Below are positions 45,981-58,438 of a DNA stretch of 64,000 bases, in pieces. The stretch lies in contig NC_083342.1 in assembly GCF_019175385.1 (NCBI RefSeq), forward strand, positions 119,040,376-119,104,375, written 5' to 3'. The notes beneath the pieces are model-generated. The model did no database searches. It was not told the origin of the DNA and worked only from the letters and a program-made list of their open reading frames with translations. The position numbers and the translations under genes were made by a program. Source of the stretch: Lycium barbarum. Taxonomy: Eukaryota; Streptophyta; Magnoliopsida; Solanales; Solanaceae. How positions within the stretch are numbered: position 1 is the stretch's first letter; each line of letters begins with the position of its first letter.

Positions 45981-47592
45981 CGGTGCTTTTGCGAACAATG
46001 ATGATGTGCCTTTGCAGGGCATTTGAAAGTAATATTGTAATGCAGGTGCGGTTGCTTTTGCAGTGCGGGGCATTTAAAGAAATAGTGCATGCGCATTGTA
46101 TTTGAAAGCATTTATGCAAGGCATTTGAAAGCAATAGGAAATGTTTGTGCATCGACACATTTGAAAAATCATTTGCAAGACTCAGGCATTAATTTGTTGC
46201 GAATCTCGTAAATTATTGATACTCGAGAGGCATAATTGTTATAAGCAAGATCAAACCGTTCGACGTGCAATTCTTGCAAGGCTGTGAACATTATATATTT
46301 TGGATTCCGCAACTTGGAAACATGGTGATAAACAATTTCAGCCGAATTTGGAACTGTGACATATTGTGAAACAAAACGAGCGTCCTTTCTCCAAAGTCTT
46401 CCCTTTGCCTGATGACTTTGTTGGCCATATACTCTTTCATGTTTCTCGATATCGCCCTTAAAATTTTGTCCCAGTTTCTGGCATAGGAGGACATTGAGTT
46501 TTACGATGACGCCCTTAAAATCTGCCCCAGTTTCTGGCATAGCGGAAGGTTGAGCTTTTACGATGACGCCCTTAAAATCTGCCCCAGTTTCTGGCATAGG
46601 GGAAGGTTGAGCTTTTACGAATGACGAAACTGAGCCTGACATAGGTTTATGCAGAACATCAAGAAGGCGGTGCTCAGCCCATGCAACATATAAAGGCGGT
46701 GCTCAGCCTTTTGCAGAAATTACAAAGGGGCGGTGCACAGCCCATGCAACATATAAAAGGCGGTCAAGCCCAAAATGTCCTATTAAAGGCGGACGAGCCT
46801 AAAATGTCCTATTAAAGGCGGACGAGCCTAAATGCAGTGCTTGATTTATGTTTAATAAAATTAGTGCGGTGAGATGAGTTTGACGCAGTACGTAATTTGC
46901 AGCAGTAAATATTCATGATGCAGTGCCGAAGGTTTGGGGATCTTCTACCCTACCAAAATTTGCATCTAAAAGGTCCTGCACTCAAAGAAATTTGTAAGTT
47001 TTCAATTTTAATCAGTATTAAGTTGACTTTGCCCTTTGCTTTATCTGAATCTTGCAATTGCCGACTTGATACTGTGCGATATCCTTCAAGAATAGCTAAA
47101 ATATATCCCTGCGTTACTCAAAGAAAACTTGTTAGTGTAAAATGAAATGGTTGTCTTGCATTGAACACTAAAGCTTTGGCATTGAATCTGCATTTCTCGT
47201 GGTGATGGCATTGCAACAAATCTGGTGACGCTAATATATTGCTCGGGATTTCAATTCATGCTTTTGTCGAATAATGATAGGCTATTTGCAAAGTTGCCCC
47301 AGTGTTGCTTCGTGGGGAAAATTGAATTTTCACTATATTAAGACCGTGTCCAAGAATGGACTGCCTACTTATCCCGAAGGAATCAGGTCAAAAGTAGTTC
47401 ATATTACAAGCGGAAATAAAATTGGAATTTTGAAGTGATGTGACCGAGGCCTATGCGGGCCGCCTACGTATCCCCCATGGGAATCAGGTCAGGCGTAGTT
47501 CATACGAAGCTTTAGCAAAATTACAAGAAGGAAAGATGATCATGAGGCAAGTGGATGGAGAATGCTAGTGACGGTAGATCCTTCCAATCACC

Positions 47593-49128
47593 TTACTTAG
47601 TTCCACGCTTCCTTTTCAAATGTCTCGGTGCCAATTTTGATGGATCACCGGTAACAATGATTGCATTTTCAACTGGAGGGTCATCATTGTTGCACAATTT
47701 ATTTTGTTGCACGTTTATCTTATCCTTTTCGATCATGTTCTGGATCTTATGCTTAAGTGTCGGGCAATTTTCTGTGTCATGACCTGGAATATTAGAGTGG
47801 TAAGCACAACTCTTGGACCAATCAAAATCTGGCGGTAGGCTTTTAGGGATCCATCCTTTCTTTGGCTTCAGGAGTCCCTTGACTTTCATTTTCTCAAATA
47901 TGTTGGTTAATGACTCTTTAAGAGGAGTAAAAGTGCGGAATTTTACGTGCTCTGACTGTCGTAAGCTAGACTGTGCTTGATCGGGTTGATGTTGAAAGCC
48001 TCGTTGATGAAGAGATATATGATCACGCGAAACTTGATAGTTCTGTCGTGATTGTGGCTGATATGTAGACCTGACAGCTGAGTCGTTTTCTCTCTTTTTG
48101 CCTTGCAAGTTATTGAATGTCTCAGCTTGTACTGATGAAGTGTCAACAATTCTTCCTGCTTGAATGCCCGCTTCTACTTGCTTTCCAATTTGAATTAGAT
48201 CATAGAAGTCATGTAACCGCGCACATAACAACTTTTCATAATATATGCCCTTCTGCATGTGGATGAAAGTTAAAATCAACTCATTCTCGGGCAATGGAGG
48301 GCGTATCTTTGAAGCTTCTAATCTCCATCGGACGGCATATTCCTGAAAAGACTCATATGGCATTTTTTCTGTCTCAAGCATATCATAAAGATTCGGACTA
48401 ACCCCGATGTTAAATTTGAAATGTTCTACAAAGTCGCGGGCCATGTACTCCCATGTGTACCATTTGCGAAAGTCTTGTTCTGTGTACCAATCTAATGCTA
48501 ACCCTGATAGGCTCTGAATGAACAATTTCATTCGTATGGCTTCATCTTGTCCAATTCCCATTAATCTGCTACAATAGTCCTTCAAGTGCGTAATAGGGTT
48601 TCCTCTGCCATTGAAGGTGTTGAATTTCGGCACTTCGAATCCTGGCGGCAACTCAACATTTGGAAGCATGCACAAGCTTTCATATCTTAAACTTTGGACA
48701 TTTCTTGCCCGCATCTCTTCTTCGACAATTCTCCTTAAATTGTGAAGCTCTCCATCCGAGTCATCCCAATTGATTGCATTTGTTTCATTTCTCAATCTCT
48801 TGTACGGGCATACCGCTAGCTGATTTTGCTGGTTTTCTGTGAAGGGTGCTGCAAGTGCAGGCTTTTGAACATTAGGCGTCAACGTGACTTGCAAAGCTTC
48901 TGGTTTAATAGAGAATCTTGGTGGTATATATGTAGGAGCTGGGTGAGGAGAAATAGTGAAGGAAATGTTTTGGGTTGAGCTGGAAGCTGAACTTATGTTA
49001 GGAAGAAGGCTGAAGGTATTTCCCAAATTGACCAACACGCTTCTTTGTACTACATTATTATCGTTATCCTCATTTTGCGCTTGCACCAATCCCACACCGA
49101 TGTTGAATGATTCAAATCTTTTTGCCAT
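47593..49128 (-). CDS. Gypsy (Tat/Ogre-like) Gag polyprotein, 511 aa, copy 2
   Basis: This is a structural capsid/nucleocapsid protein that would assemble retrotransposon particles in the cytoplasm. The start is the first ATG of the frame (MAKRFESFNIGVG). Residues about 160-300 carry the Retrotrans_gag core: LPPGFEVPKFNTFNGRGNP, then LKDYCSRLMGIGQDEAIRMK, LALDWYTEQDFRKWYTWEYM, and a FQEYAVRWR box. A Gln-rich linker (360-400) follows. Near residue 445 an atypical knuckle CAYHSNIPGHDTENCPTLK (C-H-C) stands in for CCHC, as is common in this group. The frame is free of stops and reads the same as the gag of unit 1. It ends in a basic tail (LKRKRGTK) with no downstream protease. About 2.4 kb lies between the PBS and the start. 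Confidence 0.88.
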   Translation of the reverse strand: MAKRFESFNIGVGLVQAQNEDNDNNVVQRSVLVNLGNTFSLLPNISSASSSTQNISFTISPHPAPTYIPPRFSIKPEALQVTLTPNVQKPALAAPFTENQQNQLAVCPYKRLRNETNAINWDDSDGELHNLRRIVEEEMRARNVQSLRYESLCMLPNVELPPGFEVPKFNTFNGRGNPITHLKDYCSRLMGIGQDEAIRMKLFIQSLSGLALDWYTEQDFRKWYTWEYMARDFVEHFKFNIGVSPNLYDMLETEKMPYESFQEYAVRWRLEASKIRPPLPENELILTFIHMQKGIYYEKLLCARLHDFYDLIQIGKQVEAGIQAGRIVDTSSVQAETFNNLQGKKRENDSAVRSTYQPQSRQNYQVSRDHISLHQRGFQHQPDQAQSSLRQSEHVKFRTFTPLKESLTNIFEKMKVKGLLKPKKGWIPKSLPPDFDWSKSCAYHSNIPGHDTENCPTLKHKIQNMIEKDKINVQQNKLCNNDDPPVENAIIVTGDPSKLAPRHLKRKRGTK

Positions 49129-49250
49129 TGTATCTCGTCCTTAATGCAGATTCGCCGCCAAAACACTGTTCAATGCCAGACAACCTTTTAAAGAGAAAAG
49201 TAAAACTTCATAAACAAAATAAAATGTTAGTGCATGAAGTAAATGCCCAA

Positions 49251-49295
<45 letters not shown>

Positions 49296-51558
49296 TTAAA
49301 GTTAGATTAGTTTGTGACCTAATTAAGCAGGCTCTAGATTAGAGATGACTTGAGTCATATAAAGGAAACGAATGGACGAAAATGAATCATCAGCTATTTA
49401 GCTCTGACGGTTGAGAATGAATCGAAAGAAAAGAAAACTACATTGGAGTAGAACATGCCATTTGAAGAAAAAAAGGTTGACTCATATCGAATGCCAAAGC
49501 TTGATTCTGAGTTAATTCTTACCAATTCCAACATATTTTTAAAAAAATTTCCCCAGTTTTAGGACGTTTTGAAAAAATGTCTTGGGTTGCATTCCAAAAT
49601 TGTCCTAGTTTCATGCTCCTTCGTTTGGGGAATATTAAAATTTGTAGTAAATAAGACCGGGCCTTATATAGGCTGCCTACGTATCCTGTATCCGACAGGA
49701 AATCAGGTCAAACGTAGTTCGGGTGCGTGTAAAAGATTAGCTTAGAGAAGATCATGATTGATCGGGCGCAAGACAGTTGAATTTAATATACCCGAGAGTT
49801 ACGAAGCATTGGCAGGTTGCAAAATGTCAAGGAGAGGAGACCTATGAGGTTGTCCTTTGACTTGCATGCCAAAAATTGAAATTAATGGGTGCGCGAAGAT
49901 AGATTTCAGCGACCCAGAATGATGCGATTGACTCAACGAAGGCTCCGCAGAAGCAAGGTACTTGAACAGTCATTCTTGAACAACTTGATGGCAAAAATCG
50001 AACAAATATCGAGAAGTGCCATTTGATAGATTGGACCAATAAATTTGGACATCTACCAATAGAAGAAACGATAAATGTTGAAGATGATAGAATTGGAAAG
50101 TAAAAGTTCCATGACGTAAACCGAGTGCAAATGGATTCTAACGGGTCAAATGTTTCATCGTTTGAGACAGAAGATCATACCCGTAAAAGAAGGACACAAA
50201 AAGCTCTAGAATTTGCAGTTTGATGCGAGACAAATTGTTAGACACTAATAGATTTGAGTAACTAAGCAAATAACGATAAGAGAATGCCTATTAAAACAAA
50301 GTTGGAATGCCTATTTAAGGATTTTCAAGGCTAGTTCATCTATGCGAAAATTAGGAAATTTCCTCCGATGATTAGAAATTTGTCGGGAGCCATGCTAAGA
50401 ATGCGAACGATCTTAAAGGTGCTCTAGAGTGGCTAAAGTGCGCTAACCGCGGAATAAATAGTTTTTATGTTAGCAAATATCAAGTAATAACTTTTCACAA
50501 ATAAATTCAAATAAGAGCCTGCAAATAAATTTAGGTAATGAGCTTGGCATCAGGTGATAATCGCAAATAAATTCAAAAGCAAGCATATTGAAAATAAGTT
50601 CAAGTAAACCACTTAGCAAGCAAGCACGCAACTTAAAAGCTTATAACACAAGTATATAAAATAACAGCCACGCGTGTTAATACGTAGGGGACCTCCTTAT
50701 GCCCGAGGTAGGCCTAGCGTGTATTTGAGAGATGAAGGTGCCATTATATGTCATCCCATTTGCTCTTTAATTAATTAAACGAGTCTATTCCCAAAATGAA
50801 GTACATAAATATTTTTAAGCTTTATTACATGCCAAATAAGAAAAGAAAAAATATTCCTAAAAATAAGCTAAGTTCAATTGCGTTCAAGCTTCTTTCAAAA
50901 CTTGCGATCTTCATGGCTACCTGCATCACAAAAGGTTAGTCAAACCCCACCCTCCTAAAGTTTAATTAATCAGAGCAATGGTCGATATTTGGCACAATCA
51001 ACTTCAAATAATGCACACATAACATGATAAGCGTCGCTTGGGGTCATGAACCCACTTGGACATTTTGGAAGCGTTTACTAATGGACTTAATACACCTTGG
51101 GTATTAAGCCTCCTAGGCTCGTGTATGTCCTTAAAAGGGTTTTGGCTTAGCTCTATCTTAGGCTGACTAAGAGTTGTTTTCCTATTACACAAGGCTCCCC
51201 CAAGCGGACAACTTGGGAGTGGAAAGTCCGTGGCCGTCGACTGCACCGCCGATCGACTAAATTCACAAGATCGATCCAACTAAAGGGTAATTTAGTAGTG
51301 CACGGCCGCGAACCGCGAAACCGCTTTAAGTGTGTGAATTTGTGTGAATTTTCCAGGAGTGGAAGAAATATGAACGGAATGCCAGTTAAAGAAAGCAGTA
51401 ACATATTATTACATAGAAAATTTCGCATAATAGAACAATCACTTAAAAGATCATAAGAGAAACCAATAAGACAACAATAAAGGCAAAATAAAGAAAAACA
51501 ACCAAACATTCAACAAATTAATTATTAGCCTAAGTTTGTCATGGTTAAGAACCTAAAG

Positions 51559-51576
51559 TCCCCAGCGGAGTCGCCA
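51559..51576 (-). other. Primer-binding site, unit 2
   Basis: The minus strand reads TGGCGACTCCGCTGGGGA, beginning 3 nt after the LTR end. TGG pairs with a tRNA CCA tail. Ogre elements are known to use a tRNA-Arg primer, and this string is of that kind (recalled). Confidence 0.85.
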
Positions 51577-51579
51577 AGC

Positions 51580-54500
51580 TGTTATACCCCATTTTAACCG
51601 GGTTGAAGCGGAATACAACATATTGGTGATTCCTATATTGCTTCGTTTTAAAGGAGTCGCCACCTAATTGATTTTAAGGTGAATTAGGGCACCTAATTAT
51701 TAACTAAGGTAAAGCTAACTAAACCTCCGTTAACAGTCTGCTTAGTTAGTGTGATTCTAGGTAAGGGTTCTATATTATCCTAAAGGGAAGGTGTCAGGCA
51801 TCCTTTAGAATCCGTTAACTACGGTTATCTGACCAAACTTAGGTTAATTAATTAAAGATGTAAATGTACCATTTAATTTTTAAGAAATTGGCTTACAATG
51901 TTGCTAATGTTTTAAAAGGAAAATATAAGCTATTTAAAATAACACTTGTAAATATTATTAAGGCTTCAAATAATAAAGCTATTTAAAATAAACTTAAGAA
52001 TGTTGCTAAAGCTTTAAGTGAAAATATAATAATGCTATAGAAAATAATCTTATAAATATTGCTATGACTTTAAAAAAATAAGATTTGTAAAATATAATAA
52101 TTTGCATATAAATGGAAAAGAGTGCGGGTTGCAGCGTTTTAATATTTTGAAACAACTCAAATGGCGAGATATTAATTGATTTTTGCAATTTAGGAATATA
52201 GACAAGGTGCGAATTTTCTTTCTCCTTTCATTGTCTCTTATTAATTATGCTTAGCTAAAAATATGCATGATTGATTCAAACTTGAATGAGTTTCTTATAA
52301 AATATACTTGAGTTTATAGTGACATATTAATGACGTCTTGAAACGTTTATGATAAAAATATATAGTCATGCCGTTTTGCGATTCGACAATTCCGAATAAA
52401 ATATAAGTATTAGACGTTATAAATAGTTTTAACATAAAAGAAGATAATAAAATTTATGGAATCGATGATTAGTCTTCCTTAAACTAACTACCCATTTACT
52501 AAAAACTAAATCTACTAATTCATTAGGATTCATCTAAGTTAATGAAATAAGGTAAGGTTAGTCATACAAAGCAAATAAAGATACACAACAATAAAATAAG
52601 GAAGAGAAAAGAAAGAAAAGAATGAAATGGATTTGGTCCATTTTAAAGCCCAGCTGCTGGAATTGTGCGCGTGATTGGGCTTAGGCCCAATAAATTTTAT
52701 ATGCTGCTGCTGTTATGGGCTTTGACCCAGAATTTCCTTTTTTTTTTCTTTTTTCTTTTGCTGCGGGTGGGCTGACTCGAGAGGAGGATTTTGTTGGGCT
52801 TTCAGCCCATCGTTGGAGGCGGAAGAAGATGAGTCCCTCGGACTCGTATGCGATGGTCATGCATAAAAACGAAAGAAAAGGGATTAGTACATAACCAATA
52901 AATAAAGCTAAGATGTATATGATGCAAAATTCAGAACAGATCAGTGGATTGTATATATACTAATGAACAGTTCGACATAACATAGTTCTATTAGAGAAGA
53001 AAAGAGAATGCTATTGATCTTTCAGGGAAGTCTAATTTGTAACAGCAGCAAAAGTTAAGCTGCACGATGCTTTCATTTAGACAAGGGAACACAAAACCAA
53101 ACTTAACCTTTTGAGTGACAAAAAGAGGGAAAGATAGGCCTCAACAAAGTCTTTTCAAGCTCAACTTCACAACTTTAATTTGGGAAATCAAGGGCTTAAT
53201 TTTAACACTTTTTGCAGTAGTTTGGGGAAAGTTGACATATGATTTAAACACCCTTCAACTACTAGAGATACAATTACTAATTCCAAGCAATAATTTTCTT
53301 TCAATCCTGCTGTATTACCCAATCAATTGACAAATCTCATACTAATCACAGATAACTTATGGTCCATTCAAATAATATTAGGTCCAACTAAATCATGTCT
53401 AAGGGTCACACCAGCCAAACCGATACATCAACATGTCAAACATAAGCAGGTAAATGGACTATAAAAGCATAAGACTAGGCTTAAACAAGAAATATAATAT
53501 TTGGGACATGGTTTTTTAAACTGAGTTAACACTAAAAGCATATCAGTCTAAAATGGAAAAAGGAGTAAACTACCAACTAAAAAGCAATCAAAGCTAAACT
53601 GGGGATTGACATTTATAGACATGCTTTAACCATATTCGTGCATAGACCAATGTCCCTGAACTAGCAACTACCAAACATGATTAGACAAGAATGACCAATA
53701 ACTTAAACTAGCAGCCACATGTACATTAATCAAGCTGAGCTACTCATTCACAGAGAAATATCTAGCAAATATTTAACCATTTGGCATGTTTTAAGCTAAA
53801 TTAATTAATTAGATCAGTAACTTAACTAAACAGCAACTACGCACATATCAATCCTGCCTAAAATAACATTAACACAATTAACTAAAGGCAGTTAAATACG
53901 CCCCAAACAGGTTTAAGCTAAAATAGAACAACAATTAAACACATATTAAGCATACTTAATACTAATACTGCCAAGAAGCAATTCAATAGCAATTAAAGAG
54001 CATAACGAGTTAACTACTAGAACAAAACAAAACAAAAAAAAGCAACTTGAAGGAGGGAAGATTACATGATTACAAGGACATGTTTTATATTTCAAATTCA
54101 GGGATTGCCCAAACAGATGCAAAGTAGTTTAAGCAAGCAACTATCGGTAGCTTAAACCATCACTAATATCTACCAGATTTCAAATAAATATGAGAAGATA
54201 GAATGCTCTTTAAAGAACTAGGATTTATTAACTCAATATGAGACAAATTCCATGCAATGTCTATGTTTGGACCAGGTAAAGAGAGGTATGTGAAATCCAA
54301 ATAGATTCTTACAAGTTCATTTTTGCATACAGAGATCCCATTTCGGCCTGTTTTAAATAAAAACTTATTTTAGCGTCTTGTTAAATCCAAAGCCTTTATG
54401 AACTGCTTAAGAGATGAGAACAGTTTGAACATTCAAGTAAAACAAGGACTAAATATACTTCGAGCATGCTAATGATAATATCGAACACAATGACTCATAT

Positions 54501-56259
54501 GAACACTCCTAAATTGCAGTACTAAAACATTTTACAAGGTCAGGTAGGAATTTCGATTTGAACTCCTGTATGCATATTTAAACTCCCAATTTAAGTTAAA
54601 CGACATCGTATAACTAAACGGGGCAGGCCCTTATTACCAGATTAAACCAAACATTATCAATACAGTCATCTAAATATAAGCATACAGACATAGCTGAAAC
54701 TAACATCAATCTAGGCTGGGATATACATATACCAGCATTATCGATTATTAAAACTGCAATCAATTAACTCGAAACATACGCTCATACTATTAAGCTACTA
54801 ACTGAAGTCATATTAACTGAAACTACGGAATATGCATGAACACACTAAATTGACTGAAACGACAAAGAAACACATATCGACACACGAATGAAAAGAACCT
54901 GCGAGCAAAGTAAAAAGGACAGGATGATTACGGACCTTTTTTGGGTGCAGCGAACAGGGGGTTTCGAGTCTTTGATCCACCTCGAACACTATCAAATCCG
55001 AGCTTGCGATACTCGGATTCACAGCAACAACAAGGCAAACGAATATAAATTGGGATCTAATATTTTGACCCGATTAAAATGAGACTACGATTTGCTACAG
55101 AAACTGATTTTTTATTTAGATTTTGAGGCGGCTGATGAACTAGTATTGCTTAGGTGATTTTGCCACTAAAAAAAAAACTTGTTTCTTGCTTTTTTTGGGG
55201 GTTTTGGAGTTCAAGAACTGCCTCCTAAAGAGATTCTAGCCTCCCTTATTTATAGGTTTTTGTGTTGAATAAAAGAAAGAGGGCAGGAGCGTAAGAGAGA
55301 GAGAGGAGCGGGGGACAACGTGAAGTGGGGGACAGCGGGGAATAGGGAGAGAGCGGCGCTAGGGTTTTTCGCAGGAGAGGAGAAAAGGAGAAAGGAAGAG
55401 GGGAAGGGTGTGCGCGGCGGAGAGGGAAAGGGAACAAAGGAAAAATGGAGGGGAAACCCTAAAGGGTTTCCCTTAAACGGATTGGGCCGGACCCGATCTT
55501 TTTTGGACTGGGTCAATTTTGGACTGGGTATTAAAGAATGGGCTAGTGAATTAAAACATGGACTGGTCTAAAAAATTGGGATCAAAATATGGGCTGGTCC
55601 AAAATATTTATGAGTTGATTGGAGTTTGATTTGGGATCCGATAAATCAGAAATACGGACTGAGTGCAAGAAATGGCTTGGCTTCTAAATTTGAATAAAAG
55701 ACCCATTTTAATTAGTAATATACTGAGTATGACAAAATATTACCTAATACAAAAATGTGTAATTATTAGGACTCGAGTAATAAAATTATATGATGATATA
55801 ATAGCCGTGCAATATCATTTTAACAATAAATAAACGCTGTCATTTAATTGTGCGAAATAAAATGCGATACGTGTGCAGAAATTGGTAAAAAATGCTGAAA
55901 CGTAAAAATTATAATAATACTAATAATAAAATGAAAGTAACGAATAGCGGTGATAATAATGCTAATAATAATAATTAGTAGTAATAATAATGATAATAAT
56001 AATAATAATAATAAATTAATAATAATAATAATAATGATAATAATAAATTAATAATAATAATGATAATGATAATAATTAATAATGATAATAACGGTAGTAG
56101 TGACGACAGTAAAGATAATGACAGGATAATGAAATGTCGGTATAAATAAAGCTAATAATTATAATAAAACATAAACATATATTTTTTAATTTTCCAAAAT
56201 ATTAGAAGCGAAAAATGGGTATTTCGAGGGGACAGGCGGGACAAAATTGGGTGTCAACA
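51580..56259 (-). repeat. Full-length 5' LTR (LTR3, 4680 bp)
   Basis: This is the only complete LTR of the array. The minus strand begins TGTTGACACCC and ends GGGTATAACA. The first 314 bp of U3 (56259-55946), absent from LTR1 and LTR2, contain a long AAT-rich simple repeat (55950-56110). It is the expected promoter for the array, with a TATA-like box at 55246-55255 followed (minus strand) by a purine/pyrimidine-skewed leader. Confidence 0.93.
55246..55255 (-). promoter_or_regulatory. TATA-like box of the 5' LTR
   Basis: The minus strand reads CTATAAATAA, about 1 kb inside the LTR from the U3 start, and is followed by sequence free of ATG-initiated long frames. The same box occurs at 31186 and 43592 in the other two LTRs. 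It is the best TATA candidate I see; the start site is not shown by sequence alone. Confidence 0.55.
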
Positions 56260-56264
56260 CTAGC

Positions 56265-57384
56265 GACCAAAACTCCAAAAAAACAAAGTGTTTACTGGAC
56301 GAGTGTAATGAGAGAAATTTGAGAAGAAAGATTGAAACATTTGGGACAAAGAATTAGGAGAAATTGAAGAAAAATCTCGACGGGGGGCCATTGTGAGTCG
56401 GCATTGTTTTGAGATATTTTTTGGTAACCTAATTAGGCTACAAATACAAATTTATTGAACTAAAACATGAAAGTGTGCTACGGATGGCAGTAGTCACGAG
56501 TTGGGCTTTTTATGCGATTTATTAGGCTAAATTTCCTTAGAGGATAATAATAAAACTTACATAAACCACCATATTTTGGAAGATTTTAACAAATTATAGC
56601 TACTTTTCATATTTACCATTTGTAACTACTTTTTAGTTTTTTACGGTTGTATTTCGTTTTTATCAATACATGTATTGATCTAATAATTGATAAAATTTAT
56701 GTTTTTATCAATAATAATTGGCCAAACAAAAAGCTAATTTTACTGTTATTAGCAAGTTTAATCTAATTTGAAAATTTTAATTAAAAAATTGACCAAAAAT
56801 GCCACACAATTCTGACGTAAAGCCTTCTCCGCTTTCTTCCCCAGTCTATGACTACATGCTTCCTTCAATAAAAAATTCTAGAATTCAATAATGACCAAAA
56901 TCCATTTCCTCTCAAAAATCCATCATCGCAAAACCAAATCTTCGCCATAATACCTAGATATAGAGTTAATTCTCTTCACCCCATATTCACTTTTTCATCA
57001 ACAAACTTCACATTAATACATATGAATTGTTCTTAGCAGCATCACAACATCCAGTTATTTCACGGACGAACACTCAAGACAAAATCCAAGGGAACTTTTA
57101 CTTCTTCTTTTTTTAATTGAAATGGTATTTTGTAGTGTTACAGAATATTTCTCAACCCACGTAATTAAAAGACTTTACATCACATTGAGCCCCATTATAA
57201 AAATCATCAACCATAGTAAATATTTCTTTTTCTAACCTAATAAATACATTAACACTATTCTTCCAAAACTATAGCTAGTTCATTCAAATCTTACTTTCAA
57301 ACTAGAGCATCTCTTTTATTCTATTGAATAAGTAATTCTTTTCATAACAACTAGCCTTTCTTCTCACGATTTTAGCCTGTATGT
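56265..57384. other. Host repeat continuation and AT-rich intergenic DNA, no gene
   Basis: The first part continues the repeat interrupted by the 28.7-kb insertion (27383-27512). From about 56560 the sequence is AT-rich with no reading frame above chance. It ends at the target duplication TGTTC of the next element. Confidence 0.5.
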
Positions 57385-57389
57385 TGTTC

Positions 57390-58364
57390 TGTATTGGGCA
57401 AAATCTGTAGACACCAAGTGGATGTATCAAAAGTTGACACATGGTGATGGTGACAGGTCACATTCGAGTCAGCAAACTAGGGGTTCCGAGAAAGCATACG
57501 ACGCTCCGGAGAAGTAATTTGGTAACTGCTACCGGAGACACAAACTACAAAGGGTCCAGAGGAGCGTGCCAACTCACCGGTCAAACGTCATCCAATGCAC
57601 AACCGTTACAAAAGACCCCGAAGATTCTTCCAGCCTTTATTAGCCTCTATCATCTCTTAATTACCTTTTATTGCAGCATTAATATTGGTAATTAAAGGGG
57701 CATGATTCATGGAACTTGTACCCCATAACTCAAGTATAAATAGAACTTTTTATTTCATTGTAAGGGGCGTCTGAAATATTATACAACAATACAAAGTATT
57801 CATATTATTCTTAGCATTGGTTCTTTCTTGCTTAATTCGTTCAGGTTATAGTGATTCATCGCCCGGAGTAGGGGTGGGCATGGTACGGCATGATACGGTA
57901 TTTGAAACTTCAGTTCAGTAATTTCGGTTTTCGGTATTTAAAAATACTATACCATTACCATACCAAATTAATTCGGTATAGTTCGGTATTTTTAAGTTCG
58001 GTTTCGGTATTTTTCGGTACGGTAATTCGGTAACCATAGTTTGTTCGACTACGACTTACCTATATACATATAATAAAGAATTAAGACTTCGGCTATTCAA
58101 GAAACGTCTCAATTATATTATACTAACACCTTACACGTGTAAAAATATTCAAAAGAAAGTACAAGCAATGCCCTTCATAATCAATTACACAAAAAAGGCA
58201 TTTCAATCAAGATATATATACTTCAGTACACAAAAATGGCATTTCAATCAATTATATCATACTAACATATCTTACACATGTGAAAATATTTAAAAGAAAC
58301 TACAAGCAATTCTCACGTCTAAACAATTAGTTTGTACTAATACTAATTATATATTTGTTAGTAT

Positions 58365-58438
<74 letters not shown>

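Larger units (their letters stand above)
44292..51579 (-). mobile_element. Internal unit 2 of the multimeric element (7288 bp)
   Basis: It has the same order as unit 1: PBS (51576-51559), motif C' (about 49661-49720), AT microsatellite (49256-49290), gag (49128-47593), motifs B' and A', spacer, 57-bp repeats, 28-bp array and 104-bp array. It differs from unit 1 by a handful of substitutions, for example TGTCCTAG for TGTCCCAG near 49605. This points to a recent duplication. Confidence 0.93.
27518..56259 (-). mobile_element. 28.7-kb multimeric Tat/Ogre-like Gypsy: LTR-internal-LTR-internal-LTR
   Basis: One insertion is flanked by the perfect 5-bp duplication CTAGC (27513-27517 and 56260-56264). 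In transcript (minus) order it is: full 5' LTR (56259-51580), internal unit 2 (51579-44292), middle LTR (44291-39926), internal unit 1 (39925-31886), 3' LTR (31885-27518). Outer ends are TGTTGACACCC and GGGTATAACA. Each internal unit has a PBS, a 511-codon gag and tandem arrays, but no protease, RT, RNase H or integrase. The middle and 3' LTRs both lack the first 314 bp of U3 and any polypurine tract. The PBS and LTR style fit the Tat/Ogre lineage (family knowledge). The units are about 99.9% alike outside copy-number changes. Confidence 0.95.

Noticed and set aside
27518..56259. Three separate Gypsy insertions in tandem, or simple assembly duplication
   Set aside because: Only the outer edges carry a target duplication, and the middle LTR is a mosaic of the outer two. 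An assembly error would not create a mosaic LTR, although read-level proof is still needed.
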